Notes: generated from the letters alone by a model not told the origin. Positions 1 to 8,390 are shown, counted from the first letter of the stretch. The stretch is DNA of 64,000 nucleotides from Anderseniella sp963700735 (GCA_963700735.1 CAVOYR010000005.1:682001-746000); one strand, 5' to 3'. Made by a program: numbers and translations.

Positions 1-423
1 GGCCGCATTGGGGGCTGACGCCACGGTCCCGAAGGCCAGGTAGCCATCCCCGATGCGCAACGTGTGCGCCGGGTTGCGGGCGTGGAAATTGAATGCTGCC
101 GGTGCGCTGGCGATGGCCTGCTCGACCAGTTCTGCGGGCAGGCGCACCCGCTCGCCGTCAATGCTGGCGCCTGCTGCGGCGTAGATATCACGCGCTTCCG
201 GCAGCATGACATCGACGCCGATATCCTGCAGCACTTCCAGCGATGCGAGGTGGATCGTTTCAAGCTGGTCGTCACTCACATAGCGGGTCGGCTCGAACAT
301 CAGCCGCGCCTGGCCTGGCTTCTGCTGGGCAAGCGGGGCCGCCACACCGCTCGAGGCAGCGGACCTGCGCGCATCGCCACGGCGCCGTGGCTTGCTGGTG
401 TGATCTGCGGCCAGGTCGGTCAT
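1..423 (-). CDS. MttB-family (trimethylamine methyltransferase-like) protein, N-terminal part
   Basis: Only the first 141 codons are present; the gene runs off the left edge. It begins with a basic, low-complexity stretch of about 40 residues followed by a segment (FEPTRYVSDDQLETIH, then LEVLQDIGV) typical of MttB-superfamily enzymes, which move a methyl group from a quaternary or tertiary amine to a corrinoid protein. The start overlaps the stop of the LysR gene as ATGA (420-423), so the two are probably cotranscribed and translationally coupled. It is a second MttB homologue beside the complete divergent copy at 1560. No in-frame amber codon is seen in this part, but the usual pyrrolysine position lies outside the window. 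Confidence 0.8.
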   Translation of the reverse strand, partial: MTDLAADHTSKPRRRGDARRSAASSGVAAPLAQQKPGQARLMFEPTRYVSDDQLETIHLASLEVLQDIGVDVMLPEARDIYAAAGASIDGERVRLPAELVEQAIASAPAAFNFHARNPAHTLRIGDGYLAFGTVASAPNAA

Positions 424-1364
424 GCTTGTTCCCTTTCGCGGACGGTGCTTTCCGTCCCGGCTGATATGTAGTCATCCTGCGCCACCTGCGCGACCAGCCA
501 GTCCTGGAACAGGCGCACCTTGGGCAGCAGCTTGTCGGCGGACTTGCAGGCAAACGACCACCAGTGCCGGTGTGGCACGGCCAGGTCGAACGGATAGACC
601 AGCCTGCCGCTGGCAAGTTCGTCGCGCGCGAACGGGCCGATGGTCATGGCAATGCCCTGCCCCGCCACGGCGGCTTCCTGGGCAAGCAGGTAGCTGTCGA
701 ACGCCAGTGCACTGGACAGCTTCACATCACTCAAGCCCGCCGCCTTGAGCCATAACCGCCAGTCTTCCTCGCCGGAGAACACATACAGCAACCGGTGATC
801 AGCCAGGGCTGCGGGCGAGTCCAGCGGCCCGGTGCGGGCAAGGTAGTCCGGCGAACACACCGGGCGCAACATGGAGCGGAACAGGTTCGCGTAGTGGTGG
901 TCGCTGTCGCGTTCGCGTGCCAGCACGATGCCCACGTCGGCATTGTCCGGGTCATAGTCCCAATGGAAGTACGAGGTGGACAGGCGCACCTTCATTTGCG
1001 GGTGGCGGCGCTCGAAGTCATGCAGGCGCGGCAGCAGCCATTTCATCGCCACGGTGACATAGACCTGCACCGTGAGCTCGTTCTCCGAGGATCGTGGCCG
1101 GATGACCTGCGTCTGGCTCTCGATCTGGTCGAACGCCTCGCGCACCGCCGGATAGTAGATCTGCCCCGGCCCGGTCAGTTCGGCGCGCTTGCCGTCACGC
1201 GAGAACAGGTCGACACCCAGCACGTCCTCGATCAGCTTGATCTGGTGCGATATTGCAGACCGGGTGATGCCCAGTTCGTCTGCTGCCTTGCGAAAACTTC
1301 CAAGCCGTGCAGCCGCTTCGAATGCGGTCAACGCTCGCAAGGGCGGCATGTTTCGTCTGGCCAA
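420..1364 (-). CDS. LysR-family transcriptional regulator (GcvA-like)
   Basis: This 314-residue protein has the standard LysR layout: an N-terminal winged helix-turn-helix (about residues 6-65, including FRKAADELGITRSAIS) and a C-terminal periplasmic-binding-like effector domain. It sits between two MttB-family genes, overlapping the start of one on its own strand by four bases and lying divergent to the other. From that position I infer that it controls the methyltransferase genes, probably in response to a methylated amine or a product of its demethylation. Length is normal for the family and nothing is missing. The effector is unknown. Confidence 0.93.
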   Translation of the reverse strand: MARRNMPPLRALTAFEAAARLGSFRKAADELGITRSAISHQIKLIEDVLGVDLFSRDGKRAELTGPGQIYYPAVREAFDQIESQTQVIRPRSSENELTVQVYVTVAMKWLLPRLHDFERRHPQMKVRLSTSYFHWDYDPDNADVGIVLARERDSDHHYANLFRSMLRPVCSPDYLARTGPLDSPAALADHRLLYVFSGEEDWRLWLKAAGLSDVKLSSALAFDSYLLAQEAAVAGQGIAMTIGPFARDELASGRLVYPFDLAVPHRHWWSFACKSADKLLPKVRLFQDWLVAQVAQDDYISAGTESTVREREQA

Positions 1365-1559
1365 TGTAATTCACCTCATCGCTCGAGCCCGCCGCATTAT
1401 CACGAATAATTGGCCGTATCCAGTGATCAACGCAGCGATACGAAATTTTATGATGAATTAAACTCACCCTGCTTTGAAAACTATGCGCTAGGCAAATCCT
1501 GCGTCTGGAGGCACTGTCGAGGGTATCGTAACAGCCCGTTTCCGGAGCCTTGAAATCCC
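1365..1559. promoter_or_regulatory. Divergent regulatory region between lysR and mttB-like gene
   Basis: A 195-bp gap separates the LysR gene (minus) from the MttB-like gene (plus). Its centre, about 1395-1475, is clearly more AT-rich than the flanks, with runs such as CGAAATTTTATGATGAATTA. LysR regulators normally bind such divergent gaps, so promoters and operator are expected here. I could not pick a convincing T-N11-A box or exact -35/-10 pair by eye. Confidence 0.4.
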
Positions 1560-3137
1560 ATGTCTGCAGTAGAAGACCTGTCCCGTCGCCGTGGTGGCCG
1601 CGAAGCCCGCAAGGCCATGCGCGCGCGTTCTGTTCCAATGGCGGAGGCTGCTGTCCGGCCCGGCATGAAGGGCGGGCAGTACAAGCCGCTCAAGGACACC
1701 GACCTGGTGAAGATCCACCATGCGGCGCTGAACCTGCTCGAGCAGGTGGGCATCGAGAATTCCATCCCGTCGTGCATCGAACTGATGACGTCCAAGGGGT
1801 GCACGCTGGGCGATGATGGCCGGCTGCGGTTTCCGCGCGCGCTGATCGAGGACACGCTGGCCAATTGCGCACGGCACTTTCCGCTGTATGCGCGTGACCC
1901 GCAATACGACCTGGAACCGTGGGGAAGCAATGTTCATTTCGGCACCGCAGGCGCTGCCGTGCACATCGTCGAACCGCAGACGGAAACCTACCGCGAGTCG
2001 CTGCTGATTGACCTCTATGACGCCGGCCGCATCGTCGATACCTGCGAGCACATCCACTTCTACCAGCGCCCCGTGGTGGCGCGCGACATGGTCGAACCGC
2101 GCGACCTCGACATCAACACCATGTATGCCTGCCTGGCCAGCACCAGCAAGCACGTCGGCACCTCGATGGTGGACCCTGACCATGTGCGCGAGTGCCTGGA
2201 AATCTGCCACCTGATTGCCGGCAGCGAGGCCAAGTGGCGCGAACGGCCATTCGTCAGCCAGTCCAACTGCTTCGTTGTGCCGCCGATGAAATGGGCCGAA
2301 GACGCCTGCCGCTGCCTTGAAGTGGCAGTGCGTGGCGGCATGCCGGTGCTGCTGCTGTCGGCAGCGCAAGCCGGGGCAACGTCTCCTGCCGCGCTGGCGG
2401 GCACAGTGGTGCAGGCCGTGGCCGAGTGCCTGGCCGGGCTTGCCTACCTCAACTCGATCCAGCCGGGCGCGCACTTCATCTGGGGGCCGTGGCCATTCGT
2501 GTCGGACCTGCGCACCGGTGCCATGTCGGGCGGGTCGGGCGAGCAGGCGCTGATCTCGTCGGCCTGCGCGCAGATGGGCCAGTACTACGACCTTCCGACC
2601 GGGTCTGCTGCCGGCATGGCCGACTCCAAGCTGCCGGACATGCAGTCCGGCTGCGAGCATGGCGTCAATGCCGCGCTCACGGCCATGTCTGGCGTGAACC
2701 TGCTGTATGAAGCAGCCGGCATGCACGCCTCGCTGCTGGGCTTCTGCCTGGAAACCCTGATCATCGACAACGACATGCTCGGCGCGGTCAACCGCAACGT
2801 GCGCGGCATCGAGGTCAACGAGGACACGCTGTCGGTCGAGGTGATCTCGGAGGTCTGCCTCAACGGCCCCGGCCACTATCTCGGCTCCGGCCAGACGCTC
2901 GACCTGATGCAGAAGGACTATGTCTACCCTGTCGTCGGCAACCGGATGAGCCCCAAGGAATGGAACGAGGCCGGCAAGCCCGACCTTGTCCGGCAGGCCG
3001 AACTCAGGAAAAACCGGATCCTGTCGACGCACTTCCCGCAGTACATCCCCGAGGAAGTCGACGAGAAGATCCGCGCCAACCACAACATCCTGCTGGACCG
3101 CGCGCTGATGCGCCCGGGCCATGCCCGATTTGCCTGA
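1560..3137 (+). CDS. MttB-family corrinoid methyltransferase without pyrrolysine
   Basis: A complete 525-residue member of the trimethylamine methyltransferase (MttB) superfamily. Archaeal MttB reads an internal UAG as pyrrolysine; this frame is open throughout, so it belongs to the non-pyrrolysine branch, whose characterised members demethylate substrates such as glycine betaine, proline betaine or carnitine. The substrate here cannot be read from sequence. The betaine-homocysteine methyltransferase and corrinoid protein nearby make a quaternary amine likely. The next gene overlaps its 3' end by 17 bases. The ribosome-binding site is weak. The long opposite-strand frame over this gene is a shadow. 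Confidence 0.9.
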   Translation: MSAVEDLSRRRGGREARKAMRARSVPMAEAAVRPGMKGGQYKPLKDTDLVKIHHAALNLLEQVGIENSIPSCIELMTSKGCTLGDDGRLRFPRALIEDTLANCARHFPLYARDPQYDLEPWGSNVHFGTAGAAVHIVEPQTETYRESLLIDLYDAGRIVDTCEHIHFYQRPVVARDMVEPRDLDINTMYACLASTSKHVGTSMVDPDHVRECLEICHLIAGSEAKWRERPFVSQSNCFVVPPMKWAEDACRCLEVAVRGGMPVLLLSAAQAGATSPAALAGTVVQAVAECLAGLAYLNSIQPGAHFIWGPWPFVSDLRTGAMSGGSGEQALISSACAQMGQYYDLPTGSAAGMADSKLPDMQSGCEHGVNAALTAMSGVNLLYEAAGMHASLLGFCLETLIIDNDMLGAVNRNVRGIEVNEDTLSVEVISEVCLNGPGHYLGSGQTLDLMQKDYVYPVVGNRMSPKEWNEAGKPDLVRQAELRKNRILSTHFPQYIPEEVDEKIRANHNILLDRALMRPGHARFA

Positions 3138-3801
3138 TCCGGCTGCGGTAGAACATGCCATCCGGGCGGCTTCGTTCGAGCCGCTTGGGTGGTTGTTGCC
3201 GGCGCCTGCCCACAGCATGGGCGCGCAAACGCTGGTGCTTGTCGGCAATGCCGGACCTGCGATGTACGAGCGGCTCGCGCGGGAACGCGAGCCTGCAATC
3301 GACCTGATGGACAGCTGGACACGTGACGTGCTGACGCCGCTGGCGCATCAGCTGGGCGCGCGGGTGGCGTTTCCCTTCGACCAGCCGTTTCCACCGTTCC
3401 TGCAATGGGCAAAGGCCGCCGGTGCGGGGTTCACGTCGCCGCTGGGCTTGAACATCCGCCCTGACTTCGGGCTGTGGCATGCGTTTCGCGCGGCCTTCCT
3501 GTTTGACGAGAGACTGGCCATTCCCGCCGCTCCGGCGTGGACTTCGCCGTGCGAGAGTTGCCTGGACAAGCCGTGCCTGTCCACCTGCCCTGTCTCGGCG
3601 TTCTCCGGCACCGCCTACGACGTAGCCGCCTGCGCCAGTCACCTTGCCGCACCCCAAGGCAAGCCCTGCCGCGAGCAAACCTGCATGGCGCGGCTTGCAT
3701 GTCCGGTGGCGCCCGGCTATCGCTACGGGCCAGACCAGATGCGGTTTCACATGGTCGCTTTCATGCAAGCACGTGGCGTGGATCCTGCCAGCATCGGCTG
3801 A
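3121..3801 (+). CDS. 4Fe-4S ferredoxin-type protein linked to the methyltransferase
   Basis: A 226-residue cytoplasmic protein with eight cysteines confined to its C-terminal third (residues 144, 147, 152, 156, 171, 183, 188 and 194). The spacing C-x2-C-x4-C-x3-CP and the second group could bind two iron-sulfur clusters, somewhat like QueG or reductive-dehalogenase-type proteins. The N-terminal 140 residues match nothing I recognise. It overlaps the 3' end of the MttB-like gene by 17 bases, so it is almost certainly cotranslated with it. One inference is that it supplies low-potential electrons to reactivate the corrinoid cofactor, since no RamA-type activator is visible in the window. The function is unproven. 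Confidence 0.75.
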   Translation: MPDLPDPAAVEHAIRAASFEPLGWLLPAPAHSMGAQTLVLVGNAGPAMYERLAREREPAIDLMDSWTRDVLTPLAHQLGARVAFPFDQPFPPFLQWAKAAGAGFTSPLGLNIRPDFGLWHAFRAAFLFDERLAIPAAPAWTSPCESCLDKPCLSTCPVSAFSGTAYDVAACASHLAAPQGKPCREQTCMARLACPVAPGYRYGPDQMRFHMVAFMQARGVDPASIG

Positions 3802-3818
3802 AGAGAGGTGTTTGTCAC

Positions 3819-4730
3819 ATGTATGATCATATCCGCAAAAAGCTTGCCGCAGGCGATCTCGTCATCCTTGATGGCGGCACCGGCACCGACATCCAGCGCC
3901 GCGGCGTGAAGATGGATTCAGACGTCTGGTGTGCCGAGGCCAACCTCACCCATCCCGACGTGGTGCGCGAAGTGCACGAGGATTACATCCGCTCCGGTGC
4001 CGACGTCATCACCGCCAACACCTACGCCTCCTCGCCGCTGATGTTTCATGCGCGCGGGCGCAAGGACCTGATCGAGGTGGACACCGCCGCCATGCGCGAG
4101 GCCCGCGCCGCCGCAGATGCCGCCGCAAGACCAATCGCGGTCGCCGGCTCGATTTCGGTGATGCGGCCGCACACCGCCGGCACCGACCGGTTCGACGGCG
4201 GAATCGAGTACGACGAAGCCGAAATGCGCGCGCTCTACCGGGCCAAGGCTGAAAACCTGAAGGCCTGTGGCGCAGATCTGATCGTGCTGGAGATGATGCG
4301 CGACAGCCGGTTTTCGGCCTGGGCCGTCGATGCCGCCATGGACACCGGCCTGCCGGTGTGGGTGGGCATCGCGGTTGAGCGCAATGCCAGGGGCAGCTTG
4401 AGCGGCGTGAACCACCCGGACGAGGAACTCGGCGCGCTGGTCAGGACGCTGACCGCACGCAAGCCAGACGTCTGCCTGGTCATGCACTCGCCCATGGACG
4501 TTATCCACGAGGCACTCGACGTGATCAAGGCGAACTGGCCGGGCATCGCCGGCGCCTACCCTGAAGCCGGTGAATTCCGCATGCCCGACTGGGAGTTCGT
4601 TGACGTAAACCCGGCCGAGTTTGCCGAAGCTGCAAGGGGATGGCGCACGGCCGGCGCGCGGATCATCGGCGGCTGCTGCGGCATCAACCCCGAGCACATC
4701 GCTGCCCTGTCGAAGGACCTCGCCGCATGA
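3819..4730 (+). CDS. Homocysteine S-methyltransferase-family protein with altered zinc site
   Basis: A 303-residue TIM-barrel protein of the homocysteine methyltransferase (Pfam S-methyl_trans) family. The start is ATG 3819, after a GAGAGG ribosome-binding site; the frame is open further upstream but overlaps the previous gene. The N-terminal glycine motif (LDGGTGTDI) and the C-terminal GGCCG zinc pair (C286, C287) are present. The third ligand, normally Cys in an NC motif, appears to be His223 (VMHSP). This could change the metal site or the methyl acceptor. It follows the iron-sulfur gene by 17 bases and overlaps the next gene as ATGA, so the cluster reads as one operon. It probably receives methyl groups released by the MttB system. 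Confidence 0.85.
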   Translation: MYDHIRKKLAAGDLVILDGGTGTDIQRRGVKMDSDVWCAEANLTHPDVVREVHEDYIRSGADVITANTYASSPLMFHARGRKDLIEVDTAAMREARAAADAAARPIAVAGSISVMRPHTAGTDRFDGGIEYDEAEMRALYRAKAENLKACGADLIVLEMMRDSRFSAWAVDAAMDTGLPVWVGIAVERNARGSLSGVNHPDEELGALVRTLTARKPDVCLVMHSPMDVIHEALDVIKANWPGIAGAYPEAGEFRMPDWEFVDVNPAEFAEAARGWRTAGARIIGGCCGINPEHIAALSKDLAA

Positions 4731-5116
4731 GCCACTACACGGGAAGCTGCCTGTGCGGCGGCGTGCGGTTCGAAGTCAACGGCGAGCTTCGCGACGTGGT
4801 GGCGTGCCACTGCGTCCAGTGCCGCAAGACCACCGGCAACTACATGAGCGCAACTGCCGCCGAGGACAGTGACCTGAGGCTCGTCTCGGCAGGCACGCTG
4901 GCCTGGTACAAGTCCTCACCGGGCAGCAAGCGCGGCTTCTGTTTGCACTGCGGCTCAACACTGTTCTGGAAGGGGCCGGAGCGCACCTACACGGCCATTG
5001 CGGCGGGCACAATCGACGGCCCGCTGGGCAAGAAGCTGGCGGGCCACATCTTCTGCGACAATGCGGGCGACTACTACGAGATAGCCGGCGGGGACTATCG
5101 CAAGGGGCAGTGGTAG
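4727..5116 (+). CDS. GFA-family zinc protein (formaldehyde-activating-enzyme-like)
   Basis: 129 residues, starting at ATG 4727, which overlaps the stop of the previous gene by four bases. It has the GFA fold signature: GSCLCGGVRF at the N terminus, CHCVQCRK near residue 27 and a later CLHCGS, giving cysteines that bind zinc in this family. The family is named for glutathione-dependent formaldehyde activation but most members have other or unknown roles. As the last gene of a demethylation operon, a link to formaldehyde or a thiol adduct is plausible but is only inference. Confidence 0.85.
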   Translation: MSHYTGSCLCGGVRFEVNGELRDVVACHCVQCRKTTGNYMSATAAEDSDLRLVSAGTLAWYKSSPGSKRGFCLHCGSTLFWKGPERTYTAIAAGTIDGPLGKKLAGHIFCDNAGDYYEIAGGDYRKGQW

Positions 5117-5140
5117 GCGCGTGCGTTGGGCCGGCCTGGT

Positions 5141-6382
5141 TCAGCCGTCCACTGCCATCCGGGGAACCTTGAACGTGAAAGCAGTCGTTCCGCTGTCACA
5201 GGTCACGTCGATGCGGCCGTTGTGGGCCGTGGCAATTGTATTCGCGATGTAAAGCCCAAGTCCGAGGCCTGCTCCTGCCGCATGGGCACCTCGCTGGAAC
5301 GGCTGAAACAGGATTTGCCGCAATTCATCGGTCACCGCCGCTCCTTGATTGGCGACGCTGATCACAACACTGCCCCCTTCGATCATGCCCCTCACCTTTA
5401 TGGGCGTACCGGGGTTGCCATACCGGTCAGCGTTCGACAGCAGGTTCGATATCGCCTGGGCAATGCGCGGCGCATCACAATGGACGGGCTGGTCAAGCGA
5501 CAGATCGAGCAGGATTGTGCGTTCTGGCGCCGCCGCGCGAATTTCCTCGACGATCTGGGTGATGGCGTCGGTCAAGGGTGCATCCTGCGTGGCCGATATG
5601 CGAATGCCGCCGCCCAGCCGCGCCTTGGCGTGCAGCATGATGTTGTCGATCAGCTCATTCATCCGGTGCAGCGAGGACCGCATCATTGGCAGGATCTCCT
5701 TCGCCCTGCCGGTCAGCGGTTCCTTGTCCACGAGCCGGAACCCGGAATAAAGCGCCGCGACAGGATTGCGCAAGTCATGGCCAAGAACCGCCACGAACTC
5801 ATCCTGGATCCGGGCCAGTTCACGCTCCCGCTCGACCAGAAGCTTGTGTGCTTCGAGTTGTTCTTCAGTTTCGAGGCTCTGACCGATGATATCGGCCAAC
5901 ATCTCAAGCATCGCAACCGCTCGCGGGTGCTTTACATCGCGCGGCTCCGTGTCGATCGCGCAGAGCGTACCAAAAAAGCTGCCATCGCTGCGGCGGATGG
6001 GGATCGAGGCGTAGCTCACGATGCCGAACTTGGCCGCGATGGGATGGTTCAGATACACCTCGTCGGTCGCGGAATCATTGAACAGGACCATCTTCGACGT
6101 TTTGCGGACTGTCTGGCAAAAGGTCGACTGGATCTCGATTTCGTCGCCCGCGGCCAAGCCGAAACTGAGCTCGTCCACCGTACGGCACGCCACCCAGCGA
6201 TCGGCGGTTACCCGCGCGACGGCCGCAAACCGCATGTTGGTGGCCAGCATGACCGATTCGAGGATGGTTCCGACGAGTGCGCTGCCTGCAAGCGTCTGGA
6301 TATCGGCCTGGAAGTCATGCTCTTGAGCAAGGTAGGCGGCATGATCCTGGATGACAGTCTGACGTACCTTCTTGTCGCTCAT
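5141..6382 (-). CDS. GAF-domain sensor histidine kinase
   Basis: A 413-residue soluble kinase with no membrane segment or signal peptide. Residues about 30-170 form a GAF sensor domain, followed by a short coiled linker. The dimerisation/phosphoacceptor domain has the H box LGHDLRNPV (His202), and the C-terminal ATPase domain has the N box (NLLSNADRYG) and the G box (GAGLGLGLY). No response regulator lies beside it, so the partner is elsewhere. It is convergent with the GFA gene and 24 bases away. GAF domains of this type often sense redox state, light or small molecules; the signal here is unknown. Confidence 0.92.
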   Translation of the reverse strand: MSDKKVRQTVIQDHAAYLAQEHDFQADIQTLAGSALVGTILESVMLATNMRFAAVARVTADRWVACRTVDELSFGLAAGDEIEIQSTFCQTVRKTSKMVLFNDSATDEVYLNHPIAAKFGIVSYASIPIRRSDGSFFGTLCAIDTEPRDVKHPRAVAMLEMLADIIGQSLETEEQLEAHKLLVERERELARIQDEFVAVLGHDLRNPVAALYSGFRLVDKEPLTGRAKEILPMMRSSLHRMNELIDNIMLHAKARLGGGIRISATQDAPLTDAITQIVEEIRAAAPERTILLDLSLDQPVHCDAPRIAQAISNLLSNADRYGNPGTPIKVRGMIEGGSVVISVANQGAAVTDELRQILFQPFQRGAHAAGAGLGLGLYIANTIATAHNGRIDVTCDSGTTAFTFKVPRMAVDG

Positions 6383-6603
6383 TCCGGTCTCTCAATGATT
6401 GGTCCTCTCGGTACAGGTCGTGGAGCGATCACAATTGCCTTGTGATGCACCAGCCGAGTTTCCCGGCGAATATCGGGGATGCCAGCAGGGCGTGCAATAG
6501 CCCTTCATCGGGATTTGTCGTGAACGGCTCCGCCCAGCATCACCGTGCGGGATCAGCCGAAGACGAAGCATCGGGAGTGGCGGGCAGCGCGCTCATCCTG
6601 CCA

Positions 6604-7236
6604 TTACCCGATCTTCTCCAGCGTCGAGGCAAGGTCGCCATACCCGGTGAAGCGGTACTCATACTCGAGGCCCAGCGTCCGGGCGGCGGCTTGGGCCAGT
6701 TGCTCCAGCGCCGGGTCCCTGGTTTGCGCCAGGTACACCACCTTGGTGTAGTTGCCGAACATCATGTCGCGCAGCTCCGGGTGCCGGTCCAGCCCGAACC
6801 CCTTCCACACCAGCGCGTCGAAGTGCCGGGCAAGGTAGTCGGTGAGGTAGAACGCCGTGATCTCGTCCTGGTGGCCCGACCACACGTCGTTGCCAGAGAA
6901 GAACGAATAGCAGTGCGGCCCGTCGATGCGCTGCACGCCTTCTGCCTCGATCACCTTGTCGAGCAGGCCGCCGGTGCCGCAATCGCCATAGGCGATGAAT
7001 ATCTGCCGGTAGCGGCCGGTGTCTCGCGCCTTGTGGATGGCGTCGCGCACGCCAGCGGGAATCTTCTCGGGCGTATTGTGCCATATGGCCGGCAGGCACT
7101 GGATGTCGAACTGGCGCCAGTTGTTCAACTCGACCAGCGCCACAAGCTCGCGCGCCAGCGCCCCGCAGGCGATGACCAGCACATCGCCCGCCCCTTTGCG
7201 AAACTCGAAACTGTCGTCCGGCAACAAGGTTTTCAT
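6604..7236 (-). CDS. DUF1638 protein associated with corrinoid methyltransferases
   Basis: 210 residues from the preferred start MKTLLPDD at 7236; upstream codons are open but low quality. It matches the DUF1638 family: VIACGALARE near the start, then AYGDCGTGG and GPHCYSFF. DUF1638 genes are commonly found with MttB-type methyltransferases and their corrinoid proteins, and that holds here (corrinoid protein at 8391, MttB at 1560). The biochemical role is not established; help in corrinoid handling or in a side reaction of the methyl-transfer pathway has been considered. No signal peptide. The 221 bases between it and the kinase gene show no gene. Confidence 0.85.
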   Translation of the reverse strand: MKTLLPDDSFEFRKGAGDVLVIACGALARELVALVELNNWRQFDIQCLPAIWHNTPEKIPAGVRDAIHKARDTGRYRQIFIAYGDCGTGGLLDKVIEAEGVQRIDGPHCYSFFSGNDVWSGHQDEITAFYLTDYLARHFDALVWKGFGLDRHPELRDMMFGNYTKVVYLAQTRDPALEQLAQAAARTLGLEYEYRFTGYGDLASTLEKIG

Positions 7237-7274
7237 GGGTCTGCAGCATAGGCCTTCAGGTGCGGGGCCACAAA

Positions 7275-7306
7275 GCAAAACGCCGCCGGGTTTTCGCCGG
7301 CAGCGT
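7275..7306 (-). terminator. Rho-independent terminator after small secreted protein gene
   Basis: On the minus strand an ACGCTGCCGG / CCGGCGGCGT stem with a GAAAAC-type loop is followed by TTTTGC. It lies 27 bases beyond the stop of the gene at 7333-7623. Confidence 0.65.
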
Positions 7307-7332
7307 TGCAAATCGAGGTGTTGGCGTAAGGC

Positions 7333-7623
7333 TCAGTAGCCGTGGTTGTACATGCAGTCGTCGAAGCGGCCCGTGTGCCAGCCCCACTTGCGGGCGCAGC
7401 GGCGCGCGGTGCGGCGGTAGTGGTTGCCACCGTGGTAGCTTGCGCCACCGTACCCGTAGTAGCCGTGGCCGTGGGCATGGGCAGCGCCGGCGAAGGCGGC
7501 AGCGGTGCCGAGGCCGATGAAGAACGCGCCCTTCTTGGACAGGGCATTGGCAGGTGAGGAAGCGGCCAGGGCAATGGTCAGTGCGGCCATGGCGGCGACG
7601 GCGGTGTTGCGAAGCGTGGTCAT
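7333..7623 (-). CDS. Small secreted Gly/His/Tyr-rich protein, paralogue of next gene
   Basis: 96 residues, starting at ATG 7623 behind a GGAG ribosome-binding site. It has a clear Sec signal peptide ending in the region SSPANA, a hydrophobic glycine-rich segment (LSKKGAFFIGLGTAAAF), a HGHGYYGYGG stretch, and a C-terminal block with two cysteines (CARKWG, then CMYNHGY). The neighbour at 7802-8128 shares the signal peptide, the LSKKGA(F/V)F segment and the C-terminal Cys block, so the two are tandem paralogues. The function is unknown; the paired cysteines and basic tail suggest a small periplasmic or surface protein. It has its own terminator. Confidence 0.8.
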   Translation of the reverse strand: MTTLRNTAVAAMAALTIALAASSPANALSKKGAFFIGLGTAAAFAGAAHAHGHGYYGYGGASYHGGNHYRRTARRCARKWGWHTGRFDDCMYNHGY

Positions 7624-7744
7624 TTGTTTGTCTCCTTGCGGGCTCGTTGATCCGGGTTCATCTGGCGCCGGTGTTGTTCCGGCGTGTTTCGATGAACCCA
7701 ACATGACGCATTCGTAACCTCAGCGATGTGATGTCCGTCACATG

Positions 7745-7774
7745 CCGAAACGCCGCCGGATTGCTCCAGCGGCG
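7745..7774 (-). terminator. Probable terminator after repeat-containing small protein gene
   Basis: On the minus strand a CGCCGCTGGA / TCCGGCGGCG stem with a four-base loop is followed by TTTCGG, 27 bases past the stop of the 7802-8128 gene. The T run is short. Confidence 0.5.
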
Positions 7775-7801
7775 CTGCGAATCATTGGGTGATGGCGTGG
7801 A

Positions 7802-8128
7802 TCAGAAGCCGTGGCGGGCCATGCAGCGGTCCCAGCGGCGGGTTTCGTAGCCCCAGCGGTCAGCGCATTCGCGCGCCCAGTAGCGGTACGCACGGCGGTC
7901 CGAACGGTAGCCATGACCACGGTAGCCATGGTCACGGTAGCCATGGTCACGGTAGCCATGGTCACGGTAACCACGGTCGTGGGCATTGGCGATGCCGATG
8001 GCGGCAGCGGTGCCAAGGCCGAGGCCGAGGAACACCGCACCCTTCTTGGACAGGGCCTGGGCTGGCGAAGAAACGCCGGCAGCAATGGTGAGGGCAGCGA
8101 CGGCAGCAATCAGGGACTTCTTGAACAT
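7802..8128 (-). CDS. Small secreted protein with GYRDH pentapeptide repeats
   Basis: 108 residues with an AGGAGA ribosome-binding site seven bases before the ATG. A Sec signal peptide ends near SSPAQA and is followed by LSKKGAVFLGLG, as in the paralogue at 7333. The middle has about five copies of a GYRDH/GYRGH pentapeptide, encoded by a 15-bp tandem repeat, and the C-terminal block has two cysteines (CADRWG, then CMARHGF). The repeat gives a strongly charged, aromatic-rich stretch that might bind metal or polyanions, but this is inference. Not recognised as a named family. Confidence 0.8.
   Translation of the reverse strand: MFKKSLIAAVAALTIAAGVSSPAQALSKKGAVFLGLGLGTAAAIGIANAHDRGYRDHGYRDHGYRDHGYRGHGYRSDRRAYRYWARECADRWGYETRRWDRCMARHGF
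7906..7980. repeat. 15-bp coding tandem repeat, five copies
   Basis: Five consecutive 15-bp units close to GGTAGCCATGGTCAC (plus-strand reading). The middle three are identical and the outer two carry a few changes. They encode the GYRDH-type repeat of the small secreted protein and are likely to vary in number between strains. Confidence 0.9.
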
Positions 8129-8326
8129 GGCTTGATCTCCTGGATCTCTGGTTTGACAGGTTTCACATCAAAACCGTGCCGGTCCGTCTTGTTGATTGCC
8201 TTGGACCGTCTGCGGTGTTCGTTGTTGATGACGGTTATAGGCCGCACTGGCTGAACGGAGTCTGATCGGCCCGTTCATCTGGCGTTCATCTGGGGCAGCA
8301 CCTAGCAAGACCGTCAAACGACGCAA

Positions 8327-8357
8327 AAGGGCCGGATGCGCTGGCATCCGGCCCTTG
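8327..8357 (-). terminator. Rho-independent terminator of the corrinoid protein gene
   Basis: A perfect 13-bp stem (AAGGGCCGGATGC with its complement) closes a four-base loop and is followed on the minus strand by TTTTGCG, 34 bases past the corrinoid protein stop. The remaining bases up to 8128 hold no gene I can see. Confidence 0.8.
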
Positions 8358-8390
8358 ATCGAAACGTCGGGTCTGGAAGGCTTTAGCCGG

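Noticed and set aside
1560..3137. Pyrrolysine use in the MttB-like gene
   Set aside because: The frame has no internal TAG, and no pyl genes are visible.
1488..3248. 586-residue minus-strand frame over the MttB gene
   Set aside because: Shadow caused by high GC third positions; no motif and no start signal.
5126..6445. 439-residue plus-strand frame opposite the histidine kinase
   Set aside because: Shadow; the kinase on the other strand has H, N and G boxes.
8129..8390. Repeated GTTCATCTGG words as operator or SOS boxes
   Set aside because: Only two or three copies, not symmetrical, and no match to a known LexA or other motif.
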